Shown here piece by piece: positions 1 through 6,062 of a DNA stretch of 8,318 nucleotides. The DNA is from Spirochaetaceae bacterium (lineage in GTDB: Bacteria > Spirochaetota > Spirochaetia > SZUA-6 > Bin103), in the NCBI GenBank assembly GCA_026710565.1, contig JAPOQV010000300.1:1-8318 (forward strand). The letters run 5' to 3'. The notes under the pieces were generated by a model. It was not told the origin of the DNA, did not search any database, and saw only the letters and a program-made list of their open reading frames with translations. Both the position numbers and the translations under genes were made by a program. Within the stretch, counting starts at the first letter, position 1. Each line of letters opens with the position of its first letter.

Positions 1-745
1 CACGCTCCCGGTTGCCGAGGAGGCCGCTGCTGCCGACGCCGTCCGGAGCCGTTCCCGTCCGGCCCGCGAGGGGCGTGAGCCTGTCCCTATCCTGGTGGTC
101 GACGACGACCCTCAGATGCTGCGCTTCCTGCGCGACGCGCTGGCAGCCGCCGGCTACGCCCCGATCGTGACCGGCGGGCACGAGGAGCTGTCGCGCATCA
201 TCCAGAGGGAGGAGCCGCGGCTGGGCCTGCTGGGACTGATGCTGCCCGGCACCGACGGCATCGAAATGATGGGAAGCGTCCCGGAGCTGGCCGATCTGCC
301 GGTCATCTTCATCTCCTGCTACGGCCGGGACGAGACCATCGCGCGCGCTGGAGAGCGGCGCTGACGACTACATCGTCAAGCCCTTCTCGCCGACGGAACT
401 GACGGCGAGGATCCGGGCGGCGCTGCGCAAGCGGGACGAGCCGGAATCGTTCGTGCTGGGGGAACTGGCCATCCACTACGACCAGCGCCGAGTGACAGTC
501 GCCGGCCGCGGGGTGCGGCTGACCGCGACCTAATACGAGCTGTTGCGCGTCCTCTCGCTCAACGCGGGACGGGTATCGACGTACGACCTGCTGATGCGGA
601 AGGTGTGGGGCGGGCGAGAGATGAACGACACGGAGCTGGTGCGCAACTTCGTCAAGACGCTGCGCCGCAAGCTGGGCGACGACGCGGCGAGGCCGGTCTA
701 CATCCTTACCGAGCGCGGGGTCGGCTACCGCATGGTCGATCCGGG
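1..745 (+). pseudogene. Decayed 3' part of a hybrid histidine kinase / OmpR-type response regulator
   Basis: The frame is open from the left edge. It begins with a short tail (TLPVAEEA) typical of the end of a histidine kinase ATPase domain, then an Arg/Pro-rich linker, then a receiver domain starting ILVVDDDPQ near 89. The intact family would relay phosphate from kinase to receiver and drive a C-terminal DNA-binding winged helix (about 440-745, ending VYILTERGVGYRM). Three lesions are visible. The phospho-acceptor Asp of LLDLMLPG is Gly (GGA, 233-235). A GC-dinucleotide run at 341-348 has apparently lost two bases, moving [14 protein letters not shown] out of frame. A TAA at 531-533 replaces the Glu of LTATEYELL. 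The receiver Lys (378-380) and Ser (314-316) remain. The IS3 element at 746 removes the natural C-terminus, and the stop at 762-764 lies in the IS repeat. The kinase part is outside the window. Domain assignment is firm; the exact subfamily is from memory. Confidence 0.9.
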
Positions 746-770
746 TGGAGTTGTCCCGGTTTGATGGACA
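746..770 (+). repeat. IS3 terminal inverted repeat, orfB-distal end
   Basis: This reads inward as TGGAGTTG-T-CCCG-G-TTT-GA-TGGACA. It matches the reverse complement of 2374-2398 at 21 of 25 positions. It provides the last codons and the TGA (762-764) of the broken regulator frame. Confidence 0.85.
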
Positions 771-1109
771 GGTAACGTCTGCGTTTCGTTGACGCTGTTC
801 GGGCAGTGAACAGTCCTCCCGACAGCGCCGGTGCGTCAAGCGAATGGTAGGCGGTGCGGGCCGTCTCCGTGGCGCTGACGGCGTCGAGCACGGGGCCGCT
901 GCGGCGGTGCGCCCGGTGGCAGGAGGAAGCGGCCGCCGCGGCCAAGCGCCATGAAGGCCGATTCAGGGGGTATCCCAGGGTAGCCCCCACGGTTCGCAAA
1001 GCCCGTAGCGGGCCGCTATGAGGCCCGTTCGGACCGCGACCAGCCCGCGGATCGCGAATCGGCGCTCGATGACCGCGTGGGCCACCGTGAATCGCCGATG
1101 CTGGTGCGC
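771..1109. other. IS3 tail without a convincing gene
   Basis: This is about 340 bp of GC-rich sequence between the orfB stop and the distal terminal repeat. Minus-strand frames are open here, including one whose ATG overlaps the orfB stop as ATGA, but the composition (Arg, Ala and Ser-rich, no motif) fits a chance frame in GC-rich DNA. A short hairpin (GCCCG, TAG, CGGGC) lies near 1001-1013. Nothing else is recognised. Confidence 0.5.
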
Positions 1110-1964
1110 TCATGCTGCCGCCGCCCCCTGGAGGTCCTCGAAGGCGGCCGGCGCCTGGTAGCCCAGCGCCGAGTGGCGCCGACGCCGATTGTAGAAGCCC
1201 TCGACGAACTCGAAGATCGCCATGCGCGCCTCGGCGTGGCTGCGAAAGCTGCGCCGATCCAGCAACTCGCACTCCAGGGTCGCGAAGAAGCTCTCGCACA
1301 GCGCGTTGTCGTACGCATCGCCCACCGACCCGGTCGACGGTCGCACGCCAGCCTCCCGGCACCGCGCTCCGAACGCGATCGACGTGTACTGCGAGCCCTG
1401 GTCGCTGTGGTGCACGACGCTCCGCGGCCGTCGCTGCCAGATCGCCATGTTCAGTGCCTCCAGCACCAACTCGGTGCGCAGGTGGGTTGCCATCGACCAG
1501 CCCACCACCCGGCGACTCCACGCATCCAACACCACCGCCACGTACAGAAACCCCGTCCCGGTCCTGACATAGGTGATGTCGGCCACCCACAGCTGATCGG
1601 CGCCGGCGGCACTGCAGTCCCGATCGACCAGATCCGGCGCCACGTGGGCGGCCTGCTGGTCGCGCGTGGTGGTCTTCGCCGAACGCCTGCGGCTCGCGCC
1701 GACGATCCCGGCACAGCGCATCAGCCGCCCGACCCGTTTCGCCCCGATCCGCTGGCCATCGGCCTGCAACTCGGCGTGGATGCGCGGCCGTCCGTACACC
1801 TCGCGGTTGGCGCTCCAGATCTCCTTGATCCGCTCGGTCAACTGCTCATCTCGTCGCGCTCGCGACGACGGACCTCGACGCACCCATGCGTAGTAACCGC
1901 TGGGGGAGAGTCCCAGCACCCGACACATGGTGCGCACCGGCCAGGCGGCCTGATTCGCCTTCAC
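1110..1964 (-). CDS. IS3-family transposase OrfB (DDE integrase core)
   Basis: This encodes 284 residues with the usual IS3 OrfB layout. An N-terminal HTH_21-type region (about 1-75) includes SPSGYYAWVRR and REVYGRPRIHAEL. It is followed by an rve integrase core (about 115-275). The catalytic triad is visible: Asp129 in WVADITYV, Asp188 in HHSDQGSQYTS and Glu224 in DNALCESFF, giving DD(35)E spacing. The C-terminal FVEGFYNRRRRHSALGY motif is also standard. The length is normal and no lesion is seen. The start is a GTG at 1964-1962 that overlaps the orfA stop as GTGA, so the product could be made by translational coupling or as an OrfAB fusion by frameshifting, as is usual in the family. It catalyses DNA strand cleavage and transfer at the IS ends, but normally needs OrfA or OrfAB, which is broken here. 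Confidence 0.95.
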   Translation of the reverse strand: MKANQAAWPVRTMCRVLGLSPSGYYAWVRRGPSSRARRDEQLTERIKEIWSANREVYGRPRIHAELQADGQRIGAKRVGRLMRCAGIVGASRRRSAKTTTRDQQAAHVAPDLVDRDCSAAGADQLWVADITYVRTGTGFLYVAVVLDAWSRRVVGWSMATHLRTELVLEALNMAIWQRRPRSVVHHSDQGSQYTSIAFGARCREAGVRPSTGSVGDAYDNALCESFFATLECELLDRRSFRSHAEARMAIFEFVEGFYNRRRRHSALGYQAPAAFEDLQGAAAA

Positions 1965-2138
1965 GAACCGGAATCCCTCCCGGGGATCGCGTCGCTCTCC
2001 CGTGCGAACCAGGCCGCCGCTCGTTTTAGGATGTCGCGCTCCGTTCGCAGCTGCTTGTTCTCGCGCCGCAGCCGCCGCAACTCCAGCAACTCCTCGGTGC
2101 TCAGACCGTCGCTGCGCTCTCCTGCGTCCCGCTCACTC

Positions 2139-2208
2139 TGGGCTGTTGGCGACAACCGTAAATTGCACATTCGCGAATGCGCAATTTTCGATTGCCATTG
2201 ACATGGGC
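2139..2208. repeat. 5-bp target-site duplication (TGGGC) flanking the micro-insertion
   Basis: TGGGC occurs at 2139-2143 and again at 2204-2208, directly abutting the TGT and ACA ends of the insert. Removing the insert and one copy rejoins the codons for RNWVA-QSERD. Confidence 0.75.
2144..2203. mobile_element. 60-bp near-palindromic micro-insertion in orfA
   Basis: The insert starts TGTTGGCGAC and ends GCCATTGACA on the plus strand. It is flanked by identical 5-mers TGGGC at 2139-2143 and 2204-2208, where an uninterrupted orfA would have one. About 22 of 30 position pairs are complementary around the centre, with a core of ATTCG/CGAAT and arms AAATTGC/GCAATTT, so each strand can fold into a long hairpin. 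TGT...ACA ends with a 5-bp duplication recall IS21-family termini placed back to back, but that resemblance is from memory. It has no coding capacity, so it would have been moved in trans. Another reading is a MITE of another family. Confidence 0.75.
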
Positions 2209-2347
2209 CACCCAGTTGCGGATGGACCCGGCTGACGGCTCGTACTCGCGAGCCAGTTCCTGCGGCGTCCTCCCAGACTTCACCAGCTCCACCATCTGCC
2301 GGCGGAACTCAGGTGGGTAGGCTTGATGCGTTCTCGCCATGGTAGAT

Positions 2348-2355
2348 CCCTCCTC
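2348..2355 (-). promoter_or_regulatory. Ribosome binding site of IS3 orfA
   Basis: GAGGAGGG on the minus strand ends seven bases before the ATG at 2340-2338, a near-ideal Shine-Dalgarno that fixes the orfA start. Confidence 0.75.
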
Positions 2356-2373
2356 TCGTCCTCACTCTCGATG

Positions 2374-2398
2374 TGTCCACGAAAGCGGGTCAACTCCA
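2374..2398 (-). repeat. IS3 terminal inverted repeat, orfA-proximal end
   Basis: Read on the minus strand it begins TGGAGTTGACCCG and ends TGGACA. It pairs with 746-770 (21 of 25 identical) and lies 33 bases upstream of the orfA start codon. Confidence 0.87.
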
Positions 2399-2497
2399 GA
2401 GCGCCCATCGCGTGGCCCTGCACGCCACCACGGTGCAGAGGCTCGCGGTGGTGCAGGTTCCTATGCGAGCCCTCCGCGGATTGAGGGAGGAGAACCC
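2399..2497. other. Non-coding stretch right of the IS3 element
   Basis: No gene is supported here. The stretch contains a small hairpin, CTGCAC...GTGCAG, at about 2420-2440, and a second GGTGCAG about 20 bases further on. Its relation to the IS insertion or to the next small ORF is unknown. Confidence 0.4.
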
Positions 2498-2638
2498 GTG
2501 CTGCTGCCCAAGGTTGTCGAGGCGCTGGTTGTCCCGATCGTCGTCCGTCTGCGGCTGGCGCAGGAACCGAGCGAATCCGGGGTCGTCTACGACTTCACCT
2601 CGGCGCAGACGCTGGCCGACCCGGTGACAGGCCCGTGA
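2498..2638 (+). CDS. Possible small protein, 46 codons, unknown
   Basis: The GTG at 2498 is preceded by GGGAGGAG with a short spacer, the best ribosome binding site in this stretch, and the frame gives 46 residues. The N-terminus is hydrophobic (VVEALVVPIVVRLRLAQ) and the C-terminus is polar, ending DPVTGP. The TGA overlaps a GTG start for the next short frame (MIVDVIYEH...) as GTGA. The same arrangement (a frame ending in ..GP, then GTGA and the MIVEVIYEH frame) occurs in the inverted copy at 7183-7186, where the upstream gene is a membrane protein. This ORF may therefore be the tail of a diverged or recombined relative. No family is recognised and it could be a remnant rather than a functional gene. 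Confidence 0.35.
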   Translation: MLLPKVVEALVVPIVVRLRLAQEPSESGVVYDFTSAQTLADPVTGP

Positions 2639-2758
2639 TCGTCGACGTGATCTACGAGCATCAATGCTCCTTGCCGCCGACCCGGTGAAGGGCAGAAGAT
2701 CCCGATGGGAGTAAGCGGGAAGACCAGGTCCGAGCTACAGCGCACCGTGCGCATGGAC
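2623..2758 (+). repeat. Inverted-repeat copy 1 of a gene-junction segment
   Basis: About 136 bp that match the reverse complement of 7062-7198 with roughly 17 differences, counted by hand. It starts at the last codons of the upstream frame, includes the short MIVDVIYEHQCSLPPTR frame (2635-2688), a near-palindrome GAGCATCAATGCTC at 2656-2669 with an internal ATG, and ends at ATGGAC. Just after ATGGAC the similarity stops. Relative to copy 2 it has lost one A near 2697, which ends the second frame early. It appears to be a broken copy of the start of the winged-helix gene found intact-length at 6858-7186. Confidence 0.8.
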
Positions 2759-2791
2759 TCTGGACTTGGCGAGTACGGCAAGCAGCCTGGT

Positions 2792-4183
2792 TTACGAGAA
2801 TCCCGGAAGTGATATTCTGCGCGTACTTATGCGGTCATCCAAATGACTATAAAACGCCTGATGCAGCTCCAAGTCAGATCGTCTGTGAACCCTACACTTC
2901 TTCGCAAGGATGTTGATTATTCGTTCTCTTGTCTCATCGGGAGTCCGAATTCCAAAGACGATACCCTTTAGTGTCCGAAATTCGTATGTACACTTACGAT
3001 CGTCTTCGTTTTCCAGATCATCGCCAAGCAAGCCATACAACACAAGACGACGTTCCTTTTCGTAATTCCAATCAGCCGCCTTGTTTGTTATGTCCGGAAA
3101 AAAACTGACCCAATAGTCATTGCGCCAGCGTGTTTTCCCGACGTCTTGGCTGAGATCGCTGACACCGCCTTGATGGTCAGTGTACCAGAGACCAAAGAGT
3201 TCATTCTTCGGGACGTTTCCCATCGACCTAAAAAAGTCGACTTCTGCGCGTGAAGTCCCATACTCTACTCTATGCAACTTCATTGGGACAAGACTCCTGT
3301 GTACTCGGTGACGAGCACCGGTTGACGAATAACCAGTAATGCAATTCAGGGCTATCGACTCGTCGGACTCTTCGTCATCCGTAGTAAAGATCAAACTGAC
3401 GCCCCTGTGCTTATCAGCATAGTGGCTCCACATGGAGGCATTTCCAATATCATCTGAGAAGCAAGCGATATACCACTTAGGATAAAGTAGTGTGTTGAGC
3501 CGGTCGAGATAACTCTCTGGGAAGTCGAATATGAGCTTTTGTGCATTTCGTTCAAAAACGGTTCTCGGAGCGGGTCGTCGCAGCCGCTCGCAGAGTTTTA
3601 GATCATCTAACATCCCTCTGGCTGCACCGAGGAATCGATCCCTTAGGTCGTCATTTAGATCCAAAATGCTTCGAAGTAGTTGACTCGAGCGAGTTCGCGA
3701 CTCAGATTCGGGCAATGCTTCGGTGTCCTGGAACATTTTCTCCAATGCGGATAGTGCGAAAGCATGGACAATCTTCAAGTACTGCACCACTTCGTTATAT
3801 CGTATAGGACGACCACCAATTGAGGCTACGATGTCGTCTATAGATGCATCGTGAAAGACCGTATCGCTAAAGCCATCTATATGAGCGTAACCATGTTGAT
3901 CAGGTAGATTCGTCACGACTCTCGTTACGCGAATGTCTTCGTTGGTCAACTCACGTTCTTGCCCTTCGAGTTGAAGGACGGCGTGATAGATTTGAAAACA
4001 CCACAGAAAGTGCCCAAAAAAATTGGCCCATACGGTTTTGTCCCCTTTCCAGACAATGTTACGCAAACCCTCGTTTGGGTCGTTCAAGTCCTCTGGCGAG
4101 GAAAAATATACATACTGATCTTCAAGTTCTTTTTTTGAGAGCAAGATAGTGGCGTTTCGGAATCTATATACTACACCCATCAT
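2792..4183 (-). CDS. DUF2971 family protein, low GC, candidate defence gene
   Basis: This encodes 463 residues without interruption. The two signature blocks of DUF2971 are clear: YRFRNA...VYFSSPEDLNDPNEGL (residues 6-40) and IACFSDDIGNASMWSHYAD followed by KHRGVSLIF (239-266). Later blocks are WNYEKERRLVLY (372-383) and LKGIVFGIRTP (405-414). Between the signature blocks lies a long, mostly helical insert (about 50-235), which makes it longer than the 250-350 residues common in the family. No membrane segment or signal peptide is seen, so it is probably cytoplasmic. The biochemical activity of DUF2971 is not established; members are often seen in accessory and phage-defence neighbourhoods. 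The start is the first of two adjacent ATGs, with a weak GGGTGA upstream. GC is in the mid-40s percent against about 70% around it, so it was probably acquired by transfer. Nothing indicates a partner gene in an operon. Confidence 0.88.
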   Translation of the reverse strand: MMGVVYRFRNATILLSKKELEDQYVYFSSPEDLNDPNEGLRNIVWKGDKTVWANFFGHFLWCFQIYHAVLQLEGQERELTNEDIRVTRVVTNLPDQHGYAHIDGFSDTVFHDASIDDIVASIGGRPIRYNEVVQYLKIVHAFALSALEKMFQDTEALPESESRTRSSQLLRSILDLNDDLRDRFLGAARGMLDDLKLCERLRRPAPRTVFERNAQKLIFDFPESYLDRLNTLLYPKWYIACFSDDIGNASMWSHYADKHRGVSLIFTTDDEESDESIALNCITGYSSTGARHRVHRSLVPMKLHRVEYGTSRAEVDFFRSMGNVPKNELFGLWYTDHQGGVSDLSQDVGKTRWRNDYWVSFFPDITNKAADWNYEKERRLVLYGLLGDDLENEDDRKCTYEFRTLKGIVFGIRTPDETRERIINILAKKCRVHRRSDLELHQAFYSHLDDRISTRRISLPGFS

Positions 4184-4256
4184 ATCACCCGTATTGGAAA
4201 TCTAGCGAGGCTCCGCCCCAGACCGGCAAGCATGTAGCCGCTGCGTGAACGAAGAA

Positions 4257-4362
4257 GGACTCCGGTCGCTGCTCCACTCTGCGGCGCGAGGTCGACGTTA
4301 TAGACACACGGTGGCGTCGGTGGCCATATACTGGCCGGTTGGGAGCCCATCGACCGGAGTCC
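4257..4362. repeat. Perfect 12-bp inverted repeat spaced by 82 bp
   Basis: GGACTCCGGTCG at 4257-4268 is the exact reverse complement of CGACCGGAGTCC at 4351-4362. The right arm contains the CGGAG ribosome binding site of the remnant gene starting at 4366. The loop contains TATACT (4327-4332), a fair -10 box, and TAGACA (4301-4306), a -35-like box with a rather long 20-bp spacer. The repeat could act in cis as an operator or RNA structure, or mark the end of a mobile cassette. Confidence 0.6.
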
Positions 4363-4365
4363 AGC

Positions 4366-4518
4366 ATGAGCGTAGCACGAACCGCCGCGGATGTTCTGAG
4401 CGGTGACGTCATCCTGGAACTCGAGTGCGTCGACCGCATGTACCTGAAGGTGACCGTCCGAGCTGCGGTCAGCGCTGTCGCTGGCTACCGCGTCCGCGTC
4501 GTGATCCTCCGATACTGA
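4366..4518 (+). pseudogene. N-terminal remnant of a conserved hypothetical protein (MSVARTAADVL family)
   Basis: The 50-codon frame begins MSVARTAADVLSGDVILELE and continues CVDRMYLKVTV. From memory, this is the start of a widespread bacterial hypothetical protein of several hundred residues that begins MSVARTAADVLA and continues ECIDRMYLNVYVP. After about residue 31 the match ends and a short Arg/Val-rich tail runs to a TGA, so the gene is truncated or frameshifted. The start is supported by CGGAG seven bases upstream and by conservation of the N-terminus. The function of the full-length family is unknown to me. The rest of the gene is not recognisable downstream, which suggests deletion rather than a single frameshift. 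It lies directly between two foreign low-GC genes. Confidence 0.6.
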
Positions 4519-4583
4519 CCCACCCGTTACTTACGGCAAGCCGCCTGAGTTTCGGTACACTCTGCCGCGGAGGACTTGTAGCG

Positions 4584-4990
4584 TTGGTTGGGCTTCTCGC
4601 CGTAGCGGCGCACGTCGTGGCGGTCTTCAAGTTCGCCACGACGGACGCGCAGACACTGATGTGGGCGGCGGGTCGGCTCGGGCGTCGTCAACCTGTGGTC
4701 GTATGGCGGGCTAAGGAACTACGAGCGGGATCCGGAAACACCACCTGCGGCGGCGATCGCCAGCTCCGTGACGTTCGTCACCGGGCAGCGCTGTTCATCT
4801 GATCGTTCGTCGGGAGATGCCGGGGGGAGGTGGAGCGGCGATCAAGCCCGCTCCGGAAGGTGCCCCACCGGACCCCATTGAGCGCCACGGGTCAACCGGA
4901 GAGTCCGGAGTGCGGGAAGCCCCTCTACAGACGGTCCTTACGGCCAAAGTCGCCGATCCCAATGCGTGCGCCGAACCGAATACGAAGTAG
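4584..4990 (+). pseudogene. Frameshifted gene for a small membrane-anchored protein
   Basis: Three consecutive frames with protein-like composition join if two single extra bases are removed. The first (TTG start at 4584, GGAGGA nine bases upstream) gives a hydrophobic N-terminal segment, VGLLAVAAHVVAVFKF, then ATTDAQTLMWAAGRLG. An extra G near 4680-4682 shifts to VVNLWSYGGLRNYERDPETP. A second shift near 4785 leads to HLIVRREMPGGGGAAIKP, a Pro/Gly-rich stretch, and a C-terminus VADPNACAEPNTK followed by tandem TAG stops at 4988-4993. The joined product would be about 134 residues: one membrane segment or uncleaved signal, then a polar exported tail. A hairpin terminator lies 22 bases after the stop, which supports this being the true gene end. 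No family is recognised. The assignment rests on composition and on the terminator position, not on homology. Confidence 0.45.
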
Positions 4991-5012
4991 TAGGGGTGGG
5001 CGCCCACTCGAC

Positions 5013-5040
5013 GCCGACCCAACCCTTTGGGGTCGGCTTT
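5013..5040 (+). terminator. Probable intrinsic terminator after the small membrane protein gene
   Basis: GCCGACCC (5013-5020) pairs perfectly with GGGTCGGC (5030-5037) across a 9-base loop and is followed by TTT. The U-tract is short, as is common in GC-rich bacteria. Outside it, two copies of the self-complementary GGGCGCCC (4998-5005 and 5045-5052) could extend the pairing. Confidence 0.6.
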
Positions 5041-5067
5041 GGTCGGGCGCCCTGTGTGTGATAGAGT
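5039..5067 (+). promoter_or_regulatory. Candidate promoter for a leaderless transcript of the HNH-like ORF
   Basis: TTGGTC (5039-5044) and TAGAGT (5062-5067) are separated by 17 bases, the ideal spacing. TAGAGT fits the TANNNT -10 pattern and ends six bases before the ATG at 5074, so transcription would start at or next to the start codon. This would explain why no Shine-Dalgarno is visible. The -35 match is weak. Confidence 0.4.
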
Positions 5068-5073
5068 TCTTGC

Positions 5074-5217
5074 ATGGGCAAGGCTTGGGCTGGACGCTGT
5101 ACGAGAGCGATCAGCAACTACCAGCTATTGTGCGGATTCTGCAACCGAACCAAAGGATCAGGTTCACAAGCTGAGTTGATCGCCAAGCTGAAGCGCGACG
5201 GTATTATCGCTGCTTAG
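5074..5217 (+). pseudogene. HNH-endonuclease-like C-terminal fragment, 47 codons
   Basis: The 47-residue frame contains NYQLLCGFCNRTKGSGSQ and then AELIAKLKRDGIIAA. The LLCGxCNxxKG block is the second half of an HNH nuclease motif (the Asn plus a CxxC zinc pair), and the helical tail also fits HNH domains, including those attached to DNA methyltransferases. The first half, with the catalytic DH and the first CxxC, is absent, and a TAG lies just upstream in frame. The piece should therefore be inactive as a nuclease unless it acts as a small zinc-binding protein. Codon use is mixed and the GC is moderate. Its TAG (5215-5217) overlaps the TAA of the convergent gene (5216-5214) within four bases. 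The ATG is preceded by a possible leaderless promoter, so expression is conceivable. Assignment rests on motif recognition only. Confidence 0.5.
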
Positions 5218-5985
5218 GAAGCGTAGCCACGAATCGTATCAATCAGGTCAGGCACATTCACTAATACCGCCGCGTATAGCCCATCCCTTCTCCATCCCAC
5301 TTCCCATATTCTATGCCACGCGCGCATAGCGAAGGGGTGATTATTGATAATATCACATGAGCCGATCGGCGTTGCATGTTTCTCAAAATAGATGCTCCAT
5401 ATGCGATCTCCCAAGTCATGATGATGATTGATGCGAGACAAAATGGCCCATAGATCGCGATACCAAGGGCCGCTCGTGGTGATGTGTGGCATTGCCTTTT
5501 CAGGGTGCGTATCGTCATCAATTTGCTTTGCACAGCCGCGCGATGCAAGCGCGCATGAGACTAAACAGGTGTCCTTAGAATCAAGTAGTAGACGCCTGAT
5601 GCCGCTATGCAGAGCCTCCAAATCTACGATATAGTCGGTCAGTGTTATTGTCGTTCTCAACATCAAGCGTCTTATCGTCTACCAGTAGATAGCTCATATG
5701 CATTATTGAGTTCAATATGCGACGGAAGTCCACATCAATATCTTTATTGGTATACCCGCTCTTCACGCGCATGTTCCATCCACGGAGTCTTATTGGAAGC
5801 TCATGTCCGCCGGGATCAGCATGCTCTATCTTAGTCAGAATATCGCGCGCGGGATGAATCAGGCTTGCAAATCGATATGCGTCCATAGTACTTGTAAAGT
5901 TTGGGTTCAGCGGCAGCACAATGCCGCTTCTCTGGATGATCGGGAGGTTGTGTCGCAACACTTTGACTTGGTCTAACAGGTTCAT
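5214..5985 (-). pseudogene. Unrecognised low-GC gene, about 256 codons, with one apparent frameshift
   Basis: Two overlapping minus-strand frames look like one gene. The first runs from MNLLDQVKVLRHNLPIIQ (ATG at 5985) through WNMRVKSGYTNKDIDVDFRR and MSYLLVDDKTLDVENDNNTD, then meets a stop at 5605. The second continues as DYIVDLEALHSGIRRLLLDS, includes WYRDLWAILSRINHHHDLGD and HRIWEVGWRRDGLYAAVLV, and ends at 5214. Removing one base near 5637 (GACCGAC in the coding strand) joins them smoothly. The second frame has no good ribosome binding site of its own. No family is recognised. The product would be soluble and mixed helical, with no signal peptide. GC is about 40-50%, far below the flanks, so it is probably acquired cargo like the DUF2971 gene. 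The start is uncertain: the frame is open upstream to 6246 and none of its ATGs has a clear Shine-Dalgarno. Programmed frameshifting or two coupled genes are alternatives. Confidence 0.55.
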
Positions 5986-6062
5986 GATCGCGAGCATGAC
6001 GTTTCTGGTGAGAACACGTCGAGGACAATCGGCTTGCATGATCGGCTTCTGTAGGCAATGGA

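Larger units (their letters stand above)
1961..2340 (-). pseudogene. IS3-family OrfA, split by a 65-bp insertion
   Basis: The first 45 residues (MARTHQAYPPEFRRQMVELV to RNWVA) form the HTH_Tnp_1 domain that binds the IS ends. The last part (QSERDAGERSDG to the stop) has the heptad-leucine zipper, LLELRRLRRENKQLRTERD, that mediates oligomerisation. Between RNWVA and QSERD lie 65 extra bases (a 60-bp insert plus 5-bp duplication). These add 22 foreign residues to the first frame and then shift it, because 65 is not a multiple of three. Removing the insert restores one frame of 104 residues, the normal OrfA length. The start at 2340 is supported by GAGGAGGG seven bases upstream. Loss of OrfA should leave the element non-autonomous. 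Confidence 0.88.
746..2398 (-). mobile_element. IS3-family insertion sequence, orfA disrupted
   Basis: The element is bounded by imperfect terminal inverted repeats at 746-770 and 2374-2398 that match at 21 of 25 positions and both begin TGGAGTTG. It carries the two overlapping frames of the IS3 family on the minus strand: orfA (HTH plus leucine zipper) and orfB (DDE transposase). At about 1650 bp it is longer than most IS3 elements (1.2-1.5 kb). The excess is a tail of about 340 bp after orfB. No clear 3-4 bp target duplication is seen (left flank ends CCGGG, right flank begins GAGCG), so later rearrangement or end exchange is possible. Because orfA is broken, movement would need OrfA supplied in trans. 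Confidence 0.88.

Noticed and set aside
309..839. 176-codon minus-strand frame over the response regulator
   Set aside because: It is the antisense shadow of a well-recognised receiver and winged-helix region, and it runs into the IS repeat.
706..1590. 294-codon minus-strand frame overlapping orfB
   Set aside because: It overlaps the catalytic core of orfB in another frame and has Gly/Arg-rich low-information composition. Only its part beyond 1110 could matter, and that shows no motif.
1077..2201. 374-codon plus-strand open frame across the IS3 element
   Set aside because: It lies antisense to the clear orfB transposase and has no domain; it is a chance frame created by GC-rich codons.
2587..2781. 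Minus-strand frame through inverted-repeat copy 1 (MRTVRCSSDL...)
   Set aside because: A similar antisense frame exists over copy 2, but it crosses gene junctions defined by GTGA overlaps on the other strand; the sense reading explains the repeat better.
5831..6058. 75-codon minus-strand frame inside the unknown low-GC gene, and plus-strand frames at 5428-5634, 5607-5834 and 5921-6127
   Set aside because: All lie within the more coherent 5214-5985 coding frames and have no ribosome binding site or motif.
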